Part shown: piece by piece, positions 20,295-31,184 of the stretch | Layout: each line of letters starts with the position of its first letter | Numbering within the stretch: the first letter of the stretch is position 1 | Assembly (NCBI RefSeq): GCF_030689025.1 | Contig: NZ_JAUYWA010000022.1 | Coordinates: 1 to 64,000 of the forward strand | DNA from: Oceanobacter sp. 1_MG-2023 | GTDB taxonomy: Bacteria; Pseudomonadota; Gammaproteobacteria; Pseudomonadales; Oceanobacteraceae | Direction: 5' to 3' | DNA length: 64,000 nt | Made by a program: the position numbers and the translations under genes | The notes under the pieces: model-generated | The model's database searches: none | Told to the model about the DNA's origin: nothing | What the model saw: the letters and a program-made list of their open reading frames with translations, nothing else

Positions 20295-21203
20295 ATGATC
20301 CCTCAACGCACCTTAAAGAACACTATCCGCGCTTCAGGTGTAGGCCTTCACTCCGGTGAAAAGGTCTACCTGACTCTGAAGCCCGCCCCGGTTAATACAG
20401 GGATCGTATTCCGTCGTACCGATCTTGACCCTGTCGTTGATATTCCTGCGCATGCGTTGAATGTCGGCGAAACCACCTTGTCCACCACCCTTGTACGTGA
20501 TCACGCCAAAGTCGATACGGTAGAACACCTGTTGTCGGCCATGGCCGGGCTGGGTATCGACAACGCGATTGTAGAAGTCAGTGCCCGCGAAGTGCCTATT
20601 ATGGACGGCAGCTCTGGCCCATTTGTATTTTTGCTGCAATCGGCAGGTTTGATGGAGCAGGATGCTCCAAAGCGTTTTATCCGTATCAAACGTCGTATCG
20701 AAGTCAAAGAGCGTGACAAAACCGCTTCTTTTGCTCCTTATGATGGCTTCAAGGTATCGTTTGAAATTGATTTCGATCATCCAGTACTCAAACAGAGTGT
20801 TCAGAAGGCCAGCCTGGATTTTTCCTCGACGTCATACGTCAAGGAAGTAAGCCGTGCGCGTACCTTCGGCTTTACCAAGGATCTTGAGTATATGCGCTCC
20901 AAGAACCTGGCGCTGGGCGGTAGCGTTAAAAATGCGATCGTAGTGGATGATTATCGGGTTCTGAATGAAGACGGCTTGCGTTATGAAGATGAGTTCGTCA
21001 AACACAAGATACTGGACGCAGTCGGTGATCTGTATTTGCTTGGGCATAGCCTGATCGGTGAGTACATTGGCTACAAGTCTGGTCATGGGCTGAATAACTG
21101 TCTGTTACGAGAGTTGCTGGCGCATGAAGATGCATGGGAATTCGTTGAATTTACCGAAGAAACTGCACCGATTACTTATATGCGCCCAGCTGCTGCTGGC
21201 TGA
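20295..21203 (+). CDS. lpxC: UDP-3-O-acyl-N-acetylglucosamine deacetylase LpxC
   Basis: A 302-aa zinc amidase catalysing the committed step of lipid A synthesis. It shows [10 protein letters not shown] at 16-25, the [15 protein letters not shown] zinc histidine region, the [11 protein letters not shown] catalytic motif, and the [14 protein letters not shown] histidine motif. Length and position right after ftsZ match gammaproteobacteria. A terminator follows at 21233. Confidence 0.98.
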   Translation: MIPQRTLKNTIRASGVGLHSGEKVYLTLKPAPVNTGIVFRRTDLDPVVDIPAHALNVGETTLSTTLVRDHAKVDTVEHLLSAMAGLGIDNAIVEVSAREVPIMDGSSGPFVFLLQSAGLMEQDAPKRFIRIKRRIEVKERDKTASFAPYDGFKVSFEIDFDHPVLKQSVQKASLDFSSTSYVKEVSRARTFGFTKDLEYMRSKNLALGGSVKNAIVVDDYRVLNEDGLRYEDEFVKHKILDAVGDLYLLGHSLIGEYIGYKSGHGLNNCLLRELLAHEDAWEFVEFTEETAPITYMRPAAAG

Positions 21204-21232
21204 TTGCATCTGAAAAACTATAGCAATACCCG

Positions 21233-21259
21233 AAGGCCATACTATATGGCCTTGTTTTT
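21233..21259 (+). terminator. Rho-independent terminator after lpxC
   Basis: AAGGCCATA (21233-21241), a 3-base loop and TATGGCCTT (21245-21253) form a perfect 9-bp stem followed by TGTTTTTG. It is 30 bases after the lpxC stop and ends the lpxC transcript. Confidence 0.85.
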
Positions 21260-21373
21260 GTCTGTTTGTTGGTGGATTCTGATGAGTTTTGCGGTTTGTA
21301 AGGCTTCGTTTGTGATGCGGTTGGTGTCAATAAGTAGCAAGCAAGTTGGTAATCGTCACTTACCTGGTTATTT

Positions 21374-22303
21374 ATGAACATTATTGTTGTTGGTCAGCGT
21401 CACGGAGAGTCCCGTACTTACCGATTGACCACACCTGCCAAGACATTGTTATTTGGGTGCCTTGTGGCCCTGCCTTTTGCAATGGGGATGGCCGGGTTCT
21501 GGTTGGTTGACTGGTTGGCAGATGAAGGTTTTTCCCTAGAGCCACAGGCAGCAGAAGCCTGGGAAAATGATCTCAGCCTGCAGCGTCAGGAGCTGGAGCA
21601 GATTCGTGTCCAGACCAATCAGGAATTACAGGCATTAACGGTCAAACTGGCCGAGCTGCAGTCCCGTCTGATGCGTTTGGATGCTCTGGGTGAACGCCTG
21701 GTCAGTGTTGCCAATCTGGAAGCCGATGAATTCGATTTTTCCATGGCACCTGCTTTGGGCGGGCCAAAGACACTGGGTGAAGCCTACGAAGCGCCGGAAA
21801 TCAGCGATGTGCTGAATGACCTGGCTAATCGTATTGGTCATCGTGAGCAGCAGCTGGAAGTGCTGGATGACCTGATGTCTGCCCAACGGCTGGATGCGGA
21901 TACATTTGTAACTGGCCGACCGATCAAAAAAGGCTGGATGTCTTCCCGCTATGGTCGTCGTACCGATCCTTTTACCGGCCAGCTGGCCTGGCATGGCGGT
22001 GTTGATTTTGCCGGTAAGCAGGGGTCGGATATTATTGCGGTTGCGTCTGGGGTTGTTACCTGGGCTGGTGATCGTTATGGCTATGGCAAACTGGTTGAGA
22101 TCAATCACGGCAATGGCTATAAAACGCGTTATGCCCACTGCTTTGAGCTGAACGTCAAGGTTGGCGATATCGTTCGTAAAGACGATGTTATTGCCTTGAT
22201 GGGAAGTAGTGGCCGTTCAACCGGCCCTCATGTGCATTTTGAAGTGTACAAGAACGGCCGGACAGTTGACCCATCTGCATATCTTCATCGTACCCTCCGA
22301 TAG
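21374..22303 (+). CDS. M23 family metallopeptidase (LytM domain)
   Basis: A 309-aa protein with an N-terminal membrane anchor (about 22-47), a coiled-coil region (about 70-125, rich in Leu, Gln and Glu) and a C-terminal M23 peptidase domain. The zinc motif HGGVDF (H-x3-D), the RYAHC region and the final HVHFEVYKNGR are all intact, so it is probably an active peptidoglycan endopeptidase, unlike EnvC-type activators. A gene of this type between lpxC and secA is usual in Pseudomonas relatives. Confidence 0.9.
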   Translation: MNIIVVGQRHGESRTYRLTTPAKTLLFGCLVALPFAMGMAGFWLVDWLADEGFSLEPQAAEAWENDLSLQRQELEQIRVQTNQELQALTVKLAELQSRLMRLDALGERLVSVANLEADEFDFSMAPALGGPKTLGEAYEAPEISDVLNDLANRIGHREQQLEVLDDLMSAQRLDADTFVTGRPIKKGWMSSRYGRRTDPFTGQLAWHGGVDFAGKQGSDIIAVASGVVTWAGDRYGYGKLVEINHGNGYKTRYAHCFELNVKVGDIVRKDDVIALMGSSGRSTGPHVHFEVYKNGRTVDPSAYLHRTLR

Positions 22304-22330
22304 GCATTGATCAAATTACTTGTCACCATC

Positions 22331-22359
22331 TCGGACTTGTCATCTGAAGCGCGTATAAT
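22331..22359 (+). promoter_or_regulatory. Putative secA promoter
   Basis: A perfect TATAAT at 22354-22359 has a poor -35 (TCGGAC at 22331-22336, spacing 17). It lies 59 bases before the secA start. I see no SecM-like gene upstream, so secA control would be by this promoter or by other means. Confidence 0.45.
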
Positions 22360-22417
22360 CGAGCGTTTCAGTCCGTCCGGGCCTCACTGTATTTGCAAAT
22401 TGGATAGTTAGAATCTC

Positions 22418-25153
22418 ATGATGGGTAATATTTTTCGCAAGCTTTTCGGCAGTAAAAATAGCCGGGAACTGAAGCGTATGGGTAAGCTGGTTACACAGAT
22501 AAACAGCCATGAAGAAGCCCTGAAAGCGCTTGTTGATGCCGAGTTGCAGGCCAAAACTGCTGAATTCAAGCAGCGCCTGGAAGGTGGTGAAAAACTGGAT
22601 GCCCTGCTGCCAGAAGCTTTCGCCGTCTGCCGGGAAGCCAGCCGGCGAGTGATGGGGATGCGTCACTTTGACGTCCAGCTGATTGGTGGTGTTACCCTGC
22701 ATGAAGGCCGTATTGCCGAGATGCGTACCGGCGAAGGTAAAACCCTGGTGGGTACCTTGCCAACCTATCTGAATGCTTTGACAGGCAAATGCGTCAGTGT
22801 CGTTACCGTGAACGATTATCTCGCGCGTCGTGATGCCGAGTGGATGCGTCCACTGTATGAATACCTGGGGTTGAGTGTTGGTGTTGTTGTCCCCGGCCAG
22901 CAAACCGCAGAAAAGCGCGAGCAATATCAAGCGGACATCGTGTACGGCACCAACAACGAATTCGGTTTCGATTACCTGCGCGACAATATGGCGTTTTCTC
23001 TGGACGATAAGGTGCAGCGCGAATTGTATTTCGCCATCGTCGATGAGGTGGATTCCATTCTGATCGATGAAGCCCGAACTCCTTTGATTATTTCTGGCCC
23101 TGCTCAGGATAATTCCGAGCTGTACCGCAAGATCAATTTGCTGGCACCCAAGCTGGTCCAAGGTGAACTGGACGAAGACGATACCCCGGTTTCCGGGCAC
23201 TTTATTATCGATGAAAAAACCCGTTCAGTTGAAATGACTGAGGAAGGGCACGAATTTGTTGAAGGCATGTTGGTTGACGAGGGAATTCTGGAAGCCGGTG
23301 AAAGCCTGTATGCCACCCAGAATCTCAACTTGCTGCACCATGTCCATTCCGCTTTGCGGGCCCATGTGATTTACCATAAAAACGTCGACTATATTGTCCA
23401 GAATAACCAGATTGTTATTGTCGACGAGCATACCGGACGTACCATGCCAGGACGTCGCTGGAGCGAAGGCCTGCATCAGGCTATTGAAGCCAAAGAGGGT
23501 GTCCGTATCCAGGCCGAAAGTCAGACTCTGGCTTCCACGACCTTCCAGAACTACTTCCGGCTGTATGAAAAACTGGCTGGTATGACTGGTACTGCCGATA
23601 CCGAAGCATTTGAATTTAACCAGATCTATGGCCTTGATGTGGTGGTGATTCCGACCAACAAACCCGTCCAGCGAATCGATTACAATGATGTGATTTACGC
23701 TACCCAGCCAGAAAAATACGCAGCGGTTGTCGAAGAAGTACGTGCGGTAATTGAGCTGAAACGTCCGGTACTGGTGGGTACCGCGTCGATTGAATCTTCC
23801 GAATATGTGGCTGGATTACTGACAAAAGCCAAGATTCCGCACAATGTGCTGAACGCCAAGGAAAATGCACGCGAAGCAGAAATTATCGCTGATGCCGGTC
23901 GTCCGGGAGCCGTGACCATCGCGACCAACATGGCAGGTCGTGGTACCGATATCATGCTGGGTGGTAACTGGGAGTCTGAAGTTGCCCGCCTGGATAATCC
24001 TACCGAGGAAGAAATCGCCGCAGTCAAGAAGGACTGGCAAGAACGGCATGATGCGGTATTGGAAGCCGGGGGTCTGCATATCGTCGGTACCGAACGTCAT
24101 GAATCACGCCGTATCGATAATCAGCTGCGTGGTCGTGCGGGTCGTCAGGGGGATGCCGGTTCAACCCGGTTTTTCCTGTCGCTGGATGACAGTCTGATGC
24201 GTATGTTCATGTCCGACCGTATGCGTAACATGATGCAAGCGCTGGGCATGAAAGACGGCGAATCCATCGAGCACAAAATGGTCACCAATGCCGTTGAGAA
24301 AGCACAACGCAAGGTGGAAGGCCGTAACTTTGATATTCGTAAACAGCTGCTTGAATACGATGATGTTGCCAACGATCAACGTCGGGTGGTTTATGAGCAG
24401 CGTAATGACCTGATGGCGATGGAAGATATTGGTGACATTATCTCCACGATCCGGAAAGACGTGGTTGATGATGCGATTAATGACTATATCGCCCCACAAA
24501 GTCTGGAAGAGCAGTGGGATATCGCTGGGCTGGAAGCGCATCTGAAATCAGAATTTGATGTCGATTTACCAATTCAGCAATGGCTGGACTCGGAAGACAA
24601 ACTGTACGAAGAGACGCTGCGTGAACGTATTCTGACGGCCATTGAGCAAGCCTACCAAGAGAAGGAAGCATCTGCCGGTCGGGAAACACTGCGTGGTTTT
24701 GAAAAGCAAGTCATGCTGCAGATCGTCGACAACCTCTGGAAAGAGCACTTGGCGACCATGGATCATCTGCGTCAGGGAATCCACTTGCGCGGTTATGGCC
24801 AGAAGAACCCGAAACAGGAATACAAGCGTGAATCATTTATCCTGTTCCAGGAATTGCTGAGCAACATCAAGCGCGAAACCATCCGTGTACTCTCTCATGT
24901 CAAAGTGCGTGAAGAGTCAGAAGTGCAGGCAATGGAAGAAAAACGCCGGGCGGAAGCTGAAGCCCAGGCCCAGTTGGCCAAGTACGAACACGAAGCAACG
25001 ACCAGCATGGTGGCGGATGAGCCAATCGAGCAGGCCGAAGGTGATGATCAGGCGCAGCCATTTGTACGTGACGATCGCAAGGTAGGCCGTAATGAGCTCT
25101 GCCCGTGTGGTTCGGGTAAAAAATACAAGCATTGCCATGGCAAGCTGTCATAA
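22418..25153 (+). CDS. secA: Preprotein translocase ATPase SecA
   Basis: A 911-aa motor protein of the Sec pathway, full length. Visible parts: Walker A MRTGEGKT near 105, [13 protein letters not shown] (DEAD motor), [23 protein letters not shown] in the second motor domain, and a C-terminal zinc site [14 protein letters not shown] that binds SecB and lipids. The start can be either of two adjacent ATGs (22418 or 22421). It is followed closely by argJ. Confidence 0.98.
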   Translation: MMGNIFRKLFGSKNSRELKRMGKLVTQINSHEEALKALVDAELQAKTAEFKQRLEGGEKLDALLPEAFAVCREASRRVMGMRHFDVQLIGGVTLHEGRIAEMRTGEGKTLVGTLPTYLNALTGKCVSVVTVNDYLARRDAEWMRPLYEYLGLSVGVVVPGQQTAEKREQYQADIVYGTNNEFGFDYLRDNMAFSLDDKVQRELYFAIVDEVDSILIDEARTPLIISGPAQDNSELYRKINLLAPKLVQGELDEDDTPVSGHFIIDEKTRSVEMTEEGHEFVEGMLVDEGILEAGESLYATQNLNLLHHVHSALRAHVIYHKNVDYIVQNNQIVIVDEHTGRTMPGRRWSEGLHQAIEAKEGVRIQAESQTLASTTFQNYFRLYEKLAGMTGTADTEAFEFNQIYGLDVVVIPTNKPVQRIDYNDVIYATQPEKYAAVVEEVRAVIELKRPVLVGTASIESSEYVAGLLTKAKIPHNVLNAKENAREAEIIADAGRPGAVTIATNMAGRGTDIMLGGNWESEVARLDNPTEEEIAAVKKDWQERHDAVLEAGGLHIVGTERHESRRIDNQLRGRAGRQGDAGSTRFFLSLDDSLMRMFMSDRMRNMMQALGMKDGESIEHKMVTNAVEKAQRKVEGRNFDIRKQLLEYDDVANDQRRVVYEQRNDLMAMEDIGDIISTIRKDVVDDAINDYIAPQSLEEQWDIAGLEAHLKSEFDVDLPIQQWLDSEDKLYEETLRERILTAIEQAYQEKEASAGRETLRGFEKQVMLQIVDNLWKEHLATMDHLRQGIHLRGYGQKNPKQEYKRESFILFQELLSNIKRETIRVLSHVKVREESEVQAMEEKRRAEAEAQAQLAKYEHEATTSMVADEPIEQAEGDDQAQPFVRDDRKVGRNELCPCGSGKKYKHCHGKLS

Positions 25154-25170
25154 GGCACAAGAGAAACAAG

Positions 25171-26388
25171 ATGGCCGTTAATTTTTCTGTATTTGAAGAT
25201 TTTGCAACTGTTGCCGGTGTGCGGCTGGGGGTTGCCCAGTCTGCCGTGCGTTATCCAAACCGGGACGACATGGTAATTTTTGAGCTGGCGGAAGGCACAG
25301 AAGTCGCCGGAGTATTTACCCGAAATGCCTTTTGTGCCGCCCCGGTCGTGGTTGCTCGTGAACATCTGGCGCTGCAGGCGCCACGTTACCTGCTGATCAA
25401 TACCGGCAATGCCAACGCCGGGACAGGCAAGCAGGGATTTGCCAATGCTCGACGTAGTTGTGAGCTACTGGCGCAGGCAACCGGTGTGGCCAGCAATCAG
25501 GTCTTGCCATTCTCGACCGGCGTGATTGGTGAGCCGCTGAATATGGATGCCTTTGAACGGGGTATTCCACTGGCTCTGGCTCACCTGGGCGACGATCAGT
25601 GGGCCCGTGCAGCCCGTGGCATCATGACAACCGACACCTTGCCCAAAGGTTACTCTCACTGTTTTGAGCTGGATGGCCACGAAGTAACGATCACAGGCAT
25701 CTCCAAGGGTGCTGGTATGATCAAGCCGGATATGGCGACCATGCTGGGTTTTATCGCCACGGATGTTCGCATTGACAAAACCGTGCTGGAACAGTGGTGT
25801 GGACGCCTGGCGAATGCCTCGTTCAACCGTATTACCATTGACGGTGATACCTCCACTAACGACAGTTGCCTGTTAATTGCAACAGGTCAGTCGACCCTGA
25901 CCATTGATGATGCCGATTCGCCAGTGGCTGAAGCCCTGTTTGCCGAACTGAAAATCGCATTCCAGTTGTTGGCTCAGGCCATTGTGCGTGACGGGGAAGG
26001 GGCAACCAAGTTTGTCACCGTCGAAGTGGTCGAGGCACAAGCCGCGCAAGAAGCGCTGGATGTGGCCTATACCGTGGCCCATTCACCTCTGGTCAAGACA
26101 GCGATGTTTGCCTCCGATGCCAACTGGGGTCGTATTCTGGCCGCTGTTGGTCGTGCCGGTGTAGCAGATATGGAACTGGAAAAAATCCAGATCTGGCTGG
26201 ATGACGTACAAATCGTGGAAGATGGCGGTCGTTGTGATGGTTATAACGAAGATGCTGGCGCTGCGATTTTCAAACAGCCCGAGTTTACCGTACGTATTGC
26301 CCTTGGGCGTGGTGATGTAACTGAGACTATCTGGACGACCGATCTGTCGCATGAATATATCAGCATCAATGCTGATTACCGTTCCTGA
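25171..26388 (+). CDS. argJ: Bifunctional ornithine acetyltransferase / N-acetylglutamate synthase ArgJ
   Basis: A 405-aa precursor of the self-cleaving ArgJ enzyme of arginine synthesis. Cleavage should occur before the Thr of the ATMLGFIATD motif, giving alpha and beta chains; KGAGMIKPDMA directly precedes it. The oxyanion-hole TTAG-like region is replaced by the family form STGVIGEPL. I chose the ATG at 25171 (MAVNFSVFEDF), 17 bases after secA; the longer frame from 25132 only overlaps the secA end. Confidence 0.96.
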   Translation: MAVNFSVFEDFATVAGVRLGVAQSAVRYPNRDDMVIFELAEGTEVAGVFTRNAFCAAPVVVAREHLALQAPRYLLINTGNANAGTGKQGFANARRSCELLAQATGVASNQVLPFSTGVIGEPLNMDAFERGIPLALAHLGDDQWARAARGIMTTDTLPKGYSHCFELDGHEVTITGISKGAGMIKPDMATMLGFIATDVRIDKTVLEQWCGRLANASFNRITIDGDTSTNDSCLLIATGQSTLTIDDADSPVAEALFAELKIAFQLLAQAIVRDGEGATKFVTVEVVEAQAAQEALDVAYTVAHSPLVKTAMFASDANWGRILAAVGRAGVADMELEKIQIWLDDVQIVEDGGRCDGYNEDAGAAIFKQPEFTVRIALGRGDVTETIWTTDLSHEYISINADYRS

Positions 26389-26840
26389 TGGCAATTGGCG
26401 CTGATACCCAGCCACTTCAACTGGCTGTTGCCGTTGCGGTGATCTGTAATCCGCAACAGCAAATCCTGATCGCAAAACGTCCGTATAACAAACATCAGGG
26501 CGGCTATTGGGAATTTCCAGGTGGCAAAATTGAAGCTGGGGAAACAACGACGGCCGCGCTGATACGAGAGCTGGACGAAGAGCTGGGATTGCAGCTGGAG
26601 CCTGCCTGCCTGTCGGCACTGATTGAAGTCTGCTTCGATTATCCTGACAAGTCGGTGAGACTGGATGTGTATTGGGTTGCTGTTACGGCGGCTGAAGCGT
26701 TACAGGCTCATGGTGCCGAAGGCCAGCCGATTACCTGGGTAACCGCCAGGGAATTGCTTGATTACAATTTTCCGGCGGCGAATCAGCCGATTCTGGAAGC
26801 AACACTGCATCGTTTGGCCCAATCAAACCTGGCTGAATAA
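26388..26840 (+). CDS. mutT: 8-oxo-dGTP diphosphatase MutT (Nudix)
   Basis: A 150-aa Nudix hydrolase. The Nudix box runs from GGKIEAGE through RELDEELGL (about 45-66) with all metal-binding glutamates in place, and the GGYWEFPGG lead is typical for MutT, which clears oxidised dGTP from the nucleotide pool. The start overlaps the argJ stop by one base (TGATG). The length is about 20 residues above E. coli MutT, mostly at the N-terminus. Confidence 0.92.
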   Translation: MAIGADTQPLQLAVAVAVICNPQQQILIAKRPYNKHQGGYWEFPGGKIEAGETTTAALIRELDEELGLQLEPACLSALIEVCFDYPDKSVRLDVYWVAVTAAEALQAHGAEGQPITWVTARELLDYNFPAANQPILEATLHRLAQSNLAE

Positions 26841-26858
26841 CCGCAAGCCGGTTATTCA
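26834..26858. terminator. Bidirectional hairpin holding both stop codons of convergent genes
   Basis: TGAATAACCG (26834-26843), a 5-base loop and CGGTTATTCA (26849-26858) make a perfect 10-bp stem. The mutT stop TAA (26838-26840) lies in one arm and the stop of the minus-strand DUF6164 gene (26852-26854) in the other. No T-run follows on either strand, so efficient termination is uncertain. Confidence 0.55.
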
Positions 26859-27205
26859 AACGCGGTTAAAAATGGCCATACGGTCAGCATGATAATAATA
26901 GCTATCGCCACTACTACCAGAAAAAAATCGACGGGACGTTCCTGAAAGCGCTGGCGTAGAGACGCTGGTAGCTGATCCGGATCGTCAGTCTGTTTTTGGG
27001 TTAACAGATTGTGCTGTACCTGGTCGATCAGGGATCTGGCTTCGGCATAATCGTCAGCACTCACTAACCAGATAGCTGCTACCGCTATCCCCCAACGCCC
27101 GGCATGGGTTTCATAATACGGAATATCATGCTGTTCCAGTAAAGCCCGCACGGCATTGGCTTCTTCATCCGGTACGTTATTCAGCTTGAATAATAATCTG
27201 GCCAT
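26852..27205 (-). CDS. DUF6164 family small membrane protein
   Basis: A 117-aa protein beginning MARLLFKLNNVPDEEA, with a GRWGIAVAAIWL motif and a C-terminal membrane helix (about 93-112). This matches the DUF6164 family found in gammaproteobacteria; function unknown. The start at 27205 overlaps the lnt stop by one base, so it is translationally coupled to lnt. A longer frame to 27262 lies wholly in lnt and is not favoured. Confidence 0.8.
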   Translation of the reverse strand: MARLLFKLNNVPDEEANAVRALLEQHDIPYYETHAGRWGIAVAAIWLVSADDYAEARSLIDQVQHNLLTQKQTDDPDQLPASLRQRFQERPVDFFLVVVAIAIIIMLTVWPFLTAFE

Positions 27206-28755
27206 CAGGGTTTGCTCGTTGCAGATGTTGGTCGGACCGTGATGATCAGACCGGCAGCACATATCAGGGATATCAGGCAGAAAGCATATAGAGGAATCAG
27301 TCCCCAGTGGGTGTAGGGGGTTTCTCCTGTGCGTAATTCCGCCTTGGCGGTCAGACTGCCCAGGGTACTGGTCTGTAGCTGTTTTACGATACGGCCGTGA
27401 TGGTTGACCAGCGCGGTGATACCGGTGTTGGTCGAGCGGAGCAAATAGCGTCCGGTTTCCAGTGCGCGCATTTGCGCCAGTCCCATATGCTGTTTTGGCC
27501 CGAGAGAGTCACCAAACCAGGCGTCATTACTCACTGTAACCAGCAGGTTGGCATTCTTGGCCATCTCGCCCACCAGTTGGGGGTAGGCGATTTCGTAGCA
27601 GATATAAGGGGCTATCAGATACAGCTGGTCATGTGCTTCAAAACGGATCAGCGGCTGCTCGGCAGCACCATGCAGAAAACTCGACATTTCCAGATCAAGA
27701 AAGGGAATTAATCCGCGTAGCTGACTTTCAAAAGGGATAAATTCGCCAAAAGGCACCAGTTGTTGCTTGTGATACAGGCCGTCAGCCATACCCGCCGCAA
27801 CCACGCTATTGTGGTACTCCCCAGCCAGCGGATGATTGGGGGGATAACGGTAGGCAATGCCGGTAATCAAGCCGGTATTATGCAGTTGGGCGTTGTGACT
27901 GAGTTCGTCAAGATAGGGTAGAAACTGGTCATAAACCAGTGTCACGGCTGTTTCGGGCCAGACAATCAGGTCGCTGTCCCAGAGTTTTCTGGTTTCCTTG
28001 ATATACAGGTTGATGGTCGGACTGACCATCTCCGGTTTCCATTTCAGGTTCTGGTTGATATTGCCCTGTACGCTGCTGACCGTTAGTGTGTCGATCGTCG
28101 TGGTCCACTGCTGCTGCTGTAACCAGTACCCCGTGGGCCAAAGCAGCAGTACTAACAAGTAACGTAGCCGGGTAGTGCGTAATGTCTGGATCAGGCTGCT
28201 GACGGTCAGTACCAGAATAACGGAAATACCATAGCTGCCGATCACTGGTGCCCAGCCCGCCAGCCAGGTGAACAAGTGAGCATCACCGGCAAATAACCAG
28301 GGAAAGCCGGTAAACAGCCAGCTTCGTACCCACTCACTGATAAACCAGAATGTTGGTAACAGCAGCCAGGGTATTACCTGCCGTCCATTACGACGGAACA
28401 GGGCATACAGTGCGAAACAGCCAGCCGGTACCAGAGCCAGTACGGCAGCAAAGGCGGCAGCCAGCAAGATGGCCAGTGGCGCAGAGGTGCCTCCAAAGTC
28501 ATGCATGCTGACATAGACCCAGGAAACACCGCTACCAAATTGGCCAAAGGCATACCACCAACTACGCCCAAAGGCCTGTCGGCAAGAATCCGGTTGCCAC
28601 AGCATATGGGTAAACAACGCCAGGCTGACCAGGCCCAGCGGCCACCAGTACAGTGGCGCCAGTGCGAGAGGGAAAATGGCACCAGCGGCCAATAACAACA
28701 GCCTTGAAATCCAGCGGTGGGAGATCATAGAGACCCTGGTGGAAGTGGTTGGCAT
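27205..28755 (-). CDS. lnt: Apolipoprotein N-acyltransferase Lnt
   Basis: A 516-aa inner membrane enzyme that adds the third acyl chain to lipoproteins. An N-terminal set of about six to seven membrane helices is followed by a periplasmic nitrilase domain with the triad Glu268 (WPETA), Lys330 (YHKQQLVPFGE) and Cys386 (YICYEIAYP), and a last membrane helix near 490-510. I chose the ATG at 28755, which overlaps the corC stop (TGATG); a GTG one codon earlier is possible. Confidence 0.96.
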   Translation of the reverse strand: MPTTSTRVSMISHRWISRLLLLAAGAIFPLALAPLYWWPLGLVSLALFTHMLWQPDSCRQAFGRSWWYAFGQFGSGVSWVYVSMHDFGGTSAPLAILLAAAFAAVLALVPAGCFALYALFRRNGRQVIPWLLLPTFWFISEWVRSWLFTGFPWLFAGDAHLFTWLAGWAPVIGSYGISVILVLTVSSLIQTLRTTRLRYLLVLLLWPTGYWLQQQQWTTTIDTLTVSSVQGNINQNLKWKPEMVSPTINLYIKETRKLWDSDLIVWPETAVTLVYDQFLPYLDELSHNAQLHNTGLITGIAYRYPPNHPLAGEYHNSVVAAGMADGLYHKQQLVPFGEFIPFESQLRGLIPFLDLEMSSFLHGAAEQPLIRFEAHDQLYLIAPYICYEIAYPQLVGEMAKNANLLVTVSNDAWFGDSLGPKQHMGLAQMRALETGRYLLRSTNTGITALVNHHGRIVKQLQTSTLGSLTAKAELRTGETPYTHWGLIPLYAFCLISLICAAGLIITVRPTSATSKP

Positions 28756-29576
28756 CACACAGGGGTGACCTCAAGCAAGTTGATTTGACGGCTGGTGCCG
28801 TTAATGACCTTGAAGTGCCAGTTTTCGATATTGATGCTTTCGTTACACTCAGGTACCCGGCCAAAATGATGGATCACGATGCCGCCAATGGTATCGAAGT
28901 CATCATCACTGAAGCTGGCTTCAAAATGGTCGTTAAAGTCATCAACCGGAGTCAGTGCCTTGACCATAAAGATCTGGCTTTCGACTTCCTTGATCAGGCT
29001 CTCTTCTTCATCGAAGTCGTGTTCATCTTCAATATCACCAACAATCTGTTCCAGCACATCTTCGATGGTGACCAGGCCGGCGACGCTGCCAAATTCATCA
29101 ACCACGATGGCCATATGGTTACGGGTTGCACGGAATTCCCGCAGCAAAACATTCAGCCGCTTGCTCTCTGGCACAAAGGTGGTTGGACGCAGTATATCCC
29201 GCAGGCGAAAATGATCGTGATGATCCGCCAACAGCAGTGGCAACAAATCCTTGGCCAGCATAATGCCGAGGATTTCGTTTTGACCTTCACCGAGTACCGG
29301 GAAGCGCGAGTGAGCTGATTCAATAATGCGCGGAATGCAGCCCTTGAGTGACTCGTTGATTTGAATCGAGACCATTTGGGCGCGGGGAATCATGATATCC
29401 CTGACCTGCATTTCGGAAACCTGCAGGGCACCTTCAAGAATGTTCAGTGTATCGTTATCGACAATGCTGCGCTCGGCAGCCTCGCGTACAATCACTTTGA
29501 TGTCCTGACGGCTTTGTGGATCGTCAGAGAACAGGTCAGTCAGCTTTTCCAACCAACTTCGGGGGTCTTCGTTCAT
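28755..29576 (-). CDS. corC: HlyC/CorC family transporter-associated protein (CorC/YbeX)
   Basis: A 273-aa soluble protein with two CBS domains (about 65-190; motifs [12 protein letters not shown] and [23 protein letters not shown]) and a C-terminal CorC/HlyC domain. YbeX/CorC is linked to magnesium and cobalt efflux and, through its neighbours YbeY and YbeZ, to ribosome function. I chose the ATG at 29576 (MNEDPRSW), which overlaps the ybeY stop by 4 bases. Confidence 0.94.
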   Translation of the reverse strand: MNEDPRSWLEKLTDLFSDDPQSRQDIKVIVREAAERSIVDNDTLNILEGALQVSEMQVRDIMIPRAQMVSIQINESLKGCIPRIIESAHSRFPVLGEGQNEILGIMLAKDLLPLLLADHHDHFRLRDILRPTTFVPESKRLNVLLREFRATRNHMAIVVDEFGSVAGLVTIEDVLEQIVGDIEDEHDFDEEESLIKEVESQIFMVKALTPVDDFNDHFEASFSDDDFDTIGGIVIHHFGRVPECNESINIENWHFKVINGTSRQINLLEVTPV

Positions 29577-30055
29577 GGGGCCTCGTCTTGATAAGGGTCT
29601 GGGAAGTTGAGCTGTGCCAGCAGGCAACGCTCCAGTGCTTCCATCTCTTCCGCTTCGTCGTCATTTATATGGTCGTATCCGAGTAAATGCAAGCAGCCAT
29701 GAATGACCATATGCGCCCAATGGGCCTCGTCGGATTTACCCTGTTCATGAGCTTCTTTGGTGACAATCTGCACACAGATGACCAAATCTCCCAATAACGG
29801 GATCGGCACCTGGGGCGGAGCCTCAAAAGGAAAGGACAGGACATTGGTGGGCGAGTCCTTTCCGCGATACTCATGATTCAATTGTTGACTTTCTTCCGCT
29901 CCACAAAGACGAATGGTTAACTCTGGCTCGTCATAAGGTGAGCGGTCGGTGAGCGCGGCGGTTACCCATTGCAAAAACTGCGCTTCCGTTGGCAGTTCTG
30001 TTGCGCCCGGATCGATCTCATCGGCTAGCTGTAAGTCCAGCAGAGGTGTGGTCAT
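29573..30055 (-). CDS. ybeY: Endoribonuclease YbeY
   Basis: A 160-aa UPF0054 metalloprotein needed for 16S rRNA 3' end maturation and 70S quality control. The zinc motif [11 protein letters not shown] supplies His119, His123 and His129, and the substrate-side [15 protein letters not shown] is conserved. It overlaps both ybeZ and corC by 4 bases, the standard ybeZ-ybeY-ybeX-lnt operon. Confidence 0.97.
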   Translation of the reverse strand: MTTPLLDLQLADEIDPGATELPTEAQFLQWVTAALTDRSPYDEPELTIRLCGAEESQQLNHEYRGKDSPTNVLSFPFEAPPQVPIPLLGDLVICVQIVTKEAHEQGKSDEAHWAHMVIHGCLHLLGYDHINDDEAEEMEALERCLLAQLNFPDPYQDEAP

Positions 30056-31149
30056 TGTGTGTTGGCCTGCTGTCGTTCCTGGCGGCGGGCTAGTCTGGCC
30101 TGCTCCTCTTGTTCGTCGTGACGGTCGTAGGCATCCACAATTCGTTGTACCAGTGGGTGGCGGACGACATCACGATTGTCGAAGCGGGTAATGCCAATGC
30201 CTTCAACGCCGTCGAGAACTTCCAGACCATGGCGCAAGCCGGACTGCACGCCACGGGGCAGGTCGGTTTGGGTAAGGTCGCCGGTAATCACCGCTTTGGA
30301 GCCAAAGCCGACCCGGGTCAGGAACATTTTCATCTGTTCTCTGGTGGTATTCTGGCTTTCATCCAGAATCACAAAAGAGTGACTGAGGGTACGCCCCCGC
30401 ATATAGGCCAGTGGCGCTACCTCGATGATATTACGCTCCATCAGTTTGCCGACATGTTCAAAGCCCAGCATCTCGTAGAGAGCGTCGTACAGTGGCCGCA
30501 GATACGGGTCAATTTTTTGGGCCAGGTCACCGGGAAGAAAACCCAGTTTTTCACCAGCTTCCACGGCCGGGCGTACCAGCAGGATGCGTTTTACTTCATC
30601 TTGTTGCAGGGCTTCTACTGCGGCGGCAACGGCGAGAAAGGTTTTACCGGTACCTGCGGGGCCAATGCCGAAGCTGATGTCGTAGCGACGTATCTGGTGA
30701 ATATATTCGCGTTGATGCTTGCCGCGGACTTTGACATAGGTCTGGGGGGTCTTGATAACCAGCGGGCCGTGGAGATCAGGCTGTTCTGGTGACTCTGCAA
30801 TATCGCTGTCACTGTTACTGTTGTCACTGGCTTCATCATGCTGACTGATTTTATCTTCCGAGAGCAGTAAATGAATCAGGTCGGGTGTGATCGGCGTGCT
30901 ATTGGCGGTCTCACGGTAAAGCCGTTCAATCAGCCGCGCTGCCCGCTGCCCGGCAATCTGGTCGCCTTCAAAGCGGAACTGACCGCCGCGATTATAGATC
31001 ACCAGTTGGTAGTGGTCGGCAATCTGGCGAATATGGCTGTCCAGATGGCCACTGAGATTGGCGAGTCGGGAGGCATCTTCCGGCTGCAGCTCCAGAGTCT
31101 GGACGGCAGGATCCGCAGTAAGTGCTGGAGCGCTGGGCGTATCGGTCAA
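30052..31149 (-). CDS. ybeZ: PhoH-like ATPase YbeZ
   Basis: A 365-aa PhoH family NTPase. Walker A is GPAGTGKT at 163-170, the Walker B region reads [12 protein letters not shown], and GDLTQTDLP follows. An N-terminal KH-like part and an acidic Ser/Asp-rich linker (about 105-122) precede the ATPase core. The C-terminal tail is Gln- and Arg-rich. It works with YbeY in rRNA processing. It lies 35 bases downstream of miaB. Confidence 0.95.
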   Translation of the reverse strand: MTDTPSAPALTADPAVQTLELQPEDASRLANLSGHLDSHIRQIADHYQLVIYNRGGQFRFEGDQIAGQRAARLIERLYRETANSTPITPDLIHLLLSEDKISQHDEASDNSNSDSDIAESPEQPDLHGPLVIKTPQTYVKVRGKHQREYIHQIRRYDISFGIGPAGTGKTFLAVAAAVEALQQDEVKRILLVRPAVEAGEKLGFLPGDLAQKIDPYLRPLYDALYEMLGFEHVGKLMERNIIEVAPLAYMRGRTLSHSFVILDESQNTTREQMKMFLTRVGFGSKAVITGDLTQTDLPRGVQSGLRHGLEVLDGVEGIGITRFDNRDVVRHPLVQRIVDAYDRHDEQEEQARLARRQERQQANTQ

Positions 31150-31184
31150 AAAAATCTCCTGAAAATAAGCAAAAGCGTACTGGT

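Noticed and set aside
22340..23200. A 286-aa open frame antisense to secA
   Set aside because: It lies wholly opposite the conserved SecA N-terminal motor, has no ribosome site and resembles no family; it is a shadow of secA codon bias. The same applies to long antisense frames under murG, murC, prfA and hemA.
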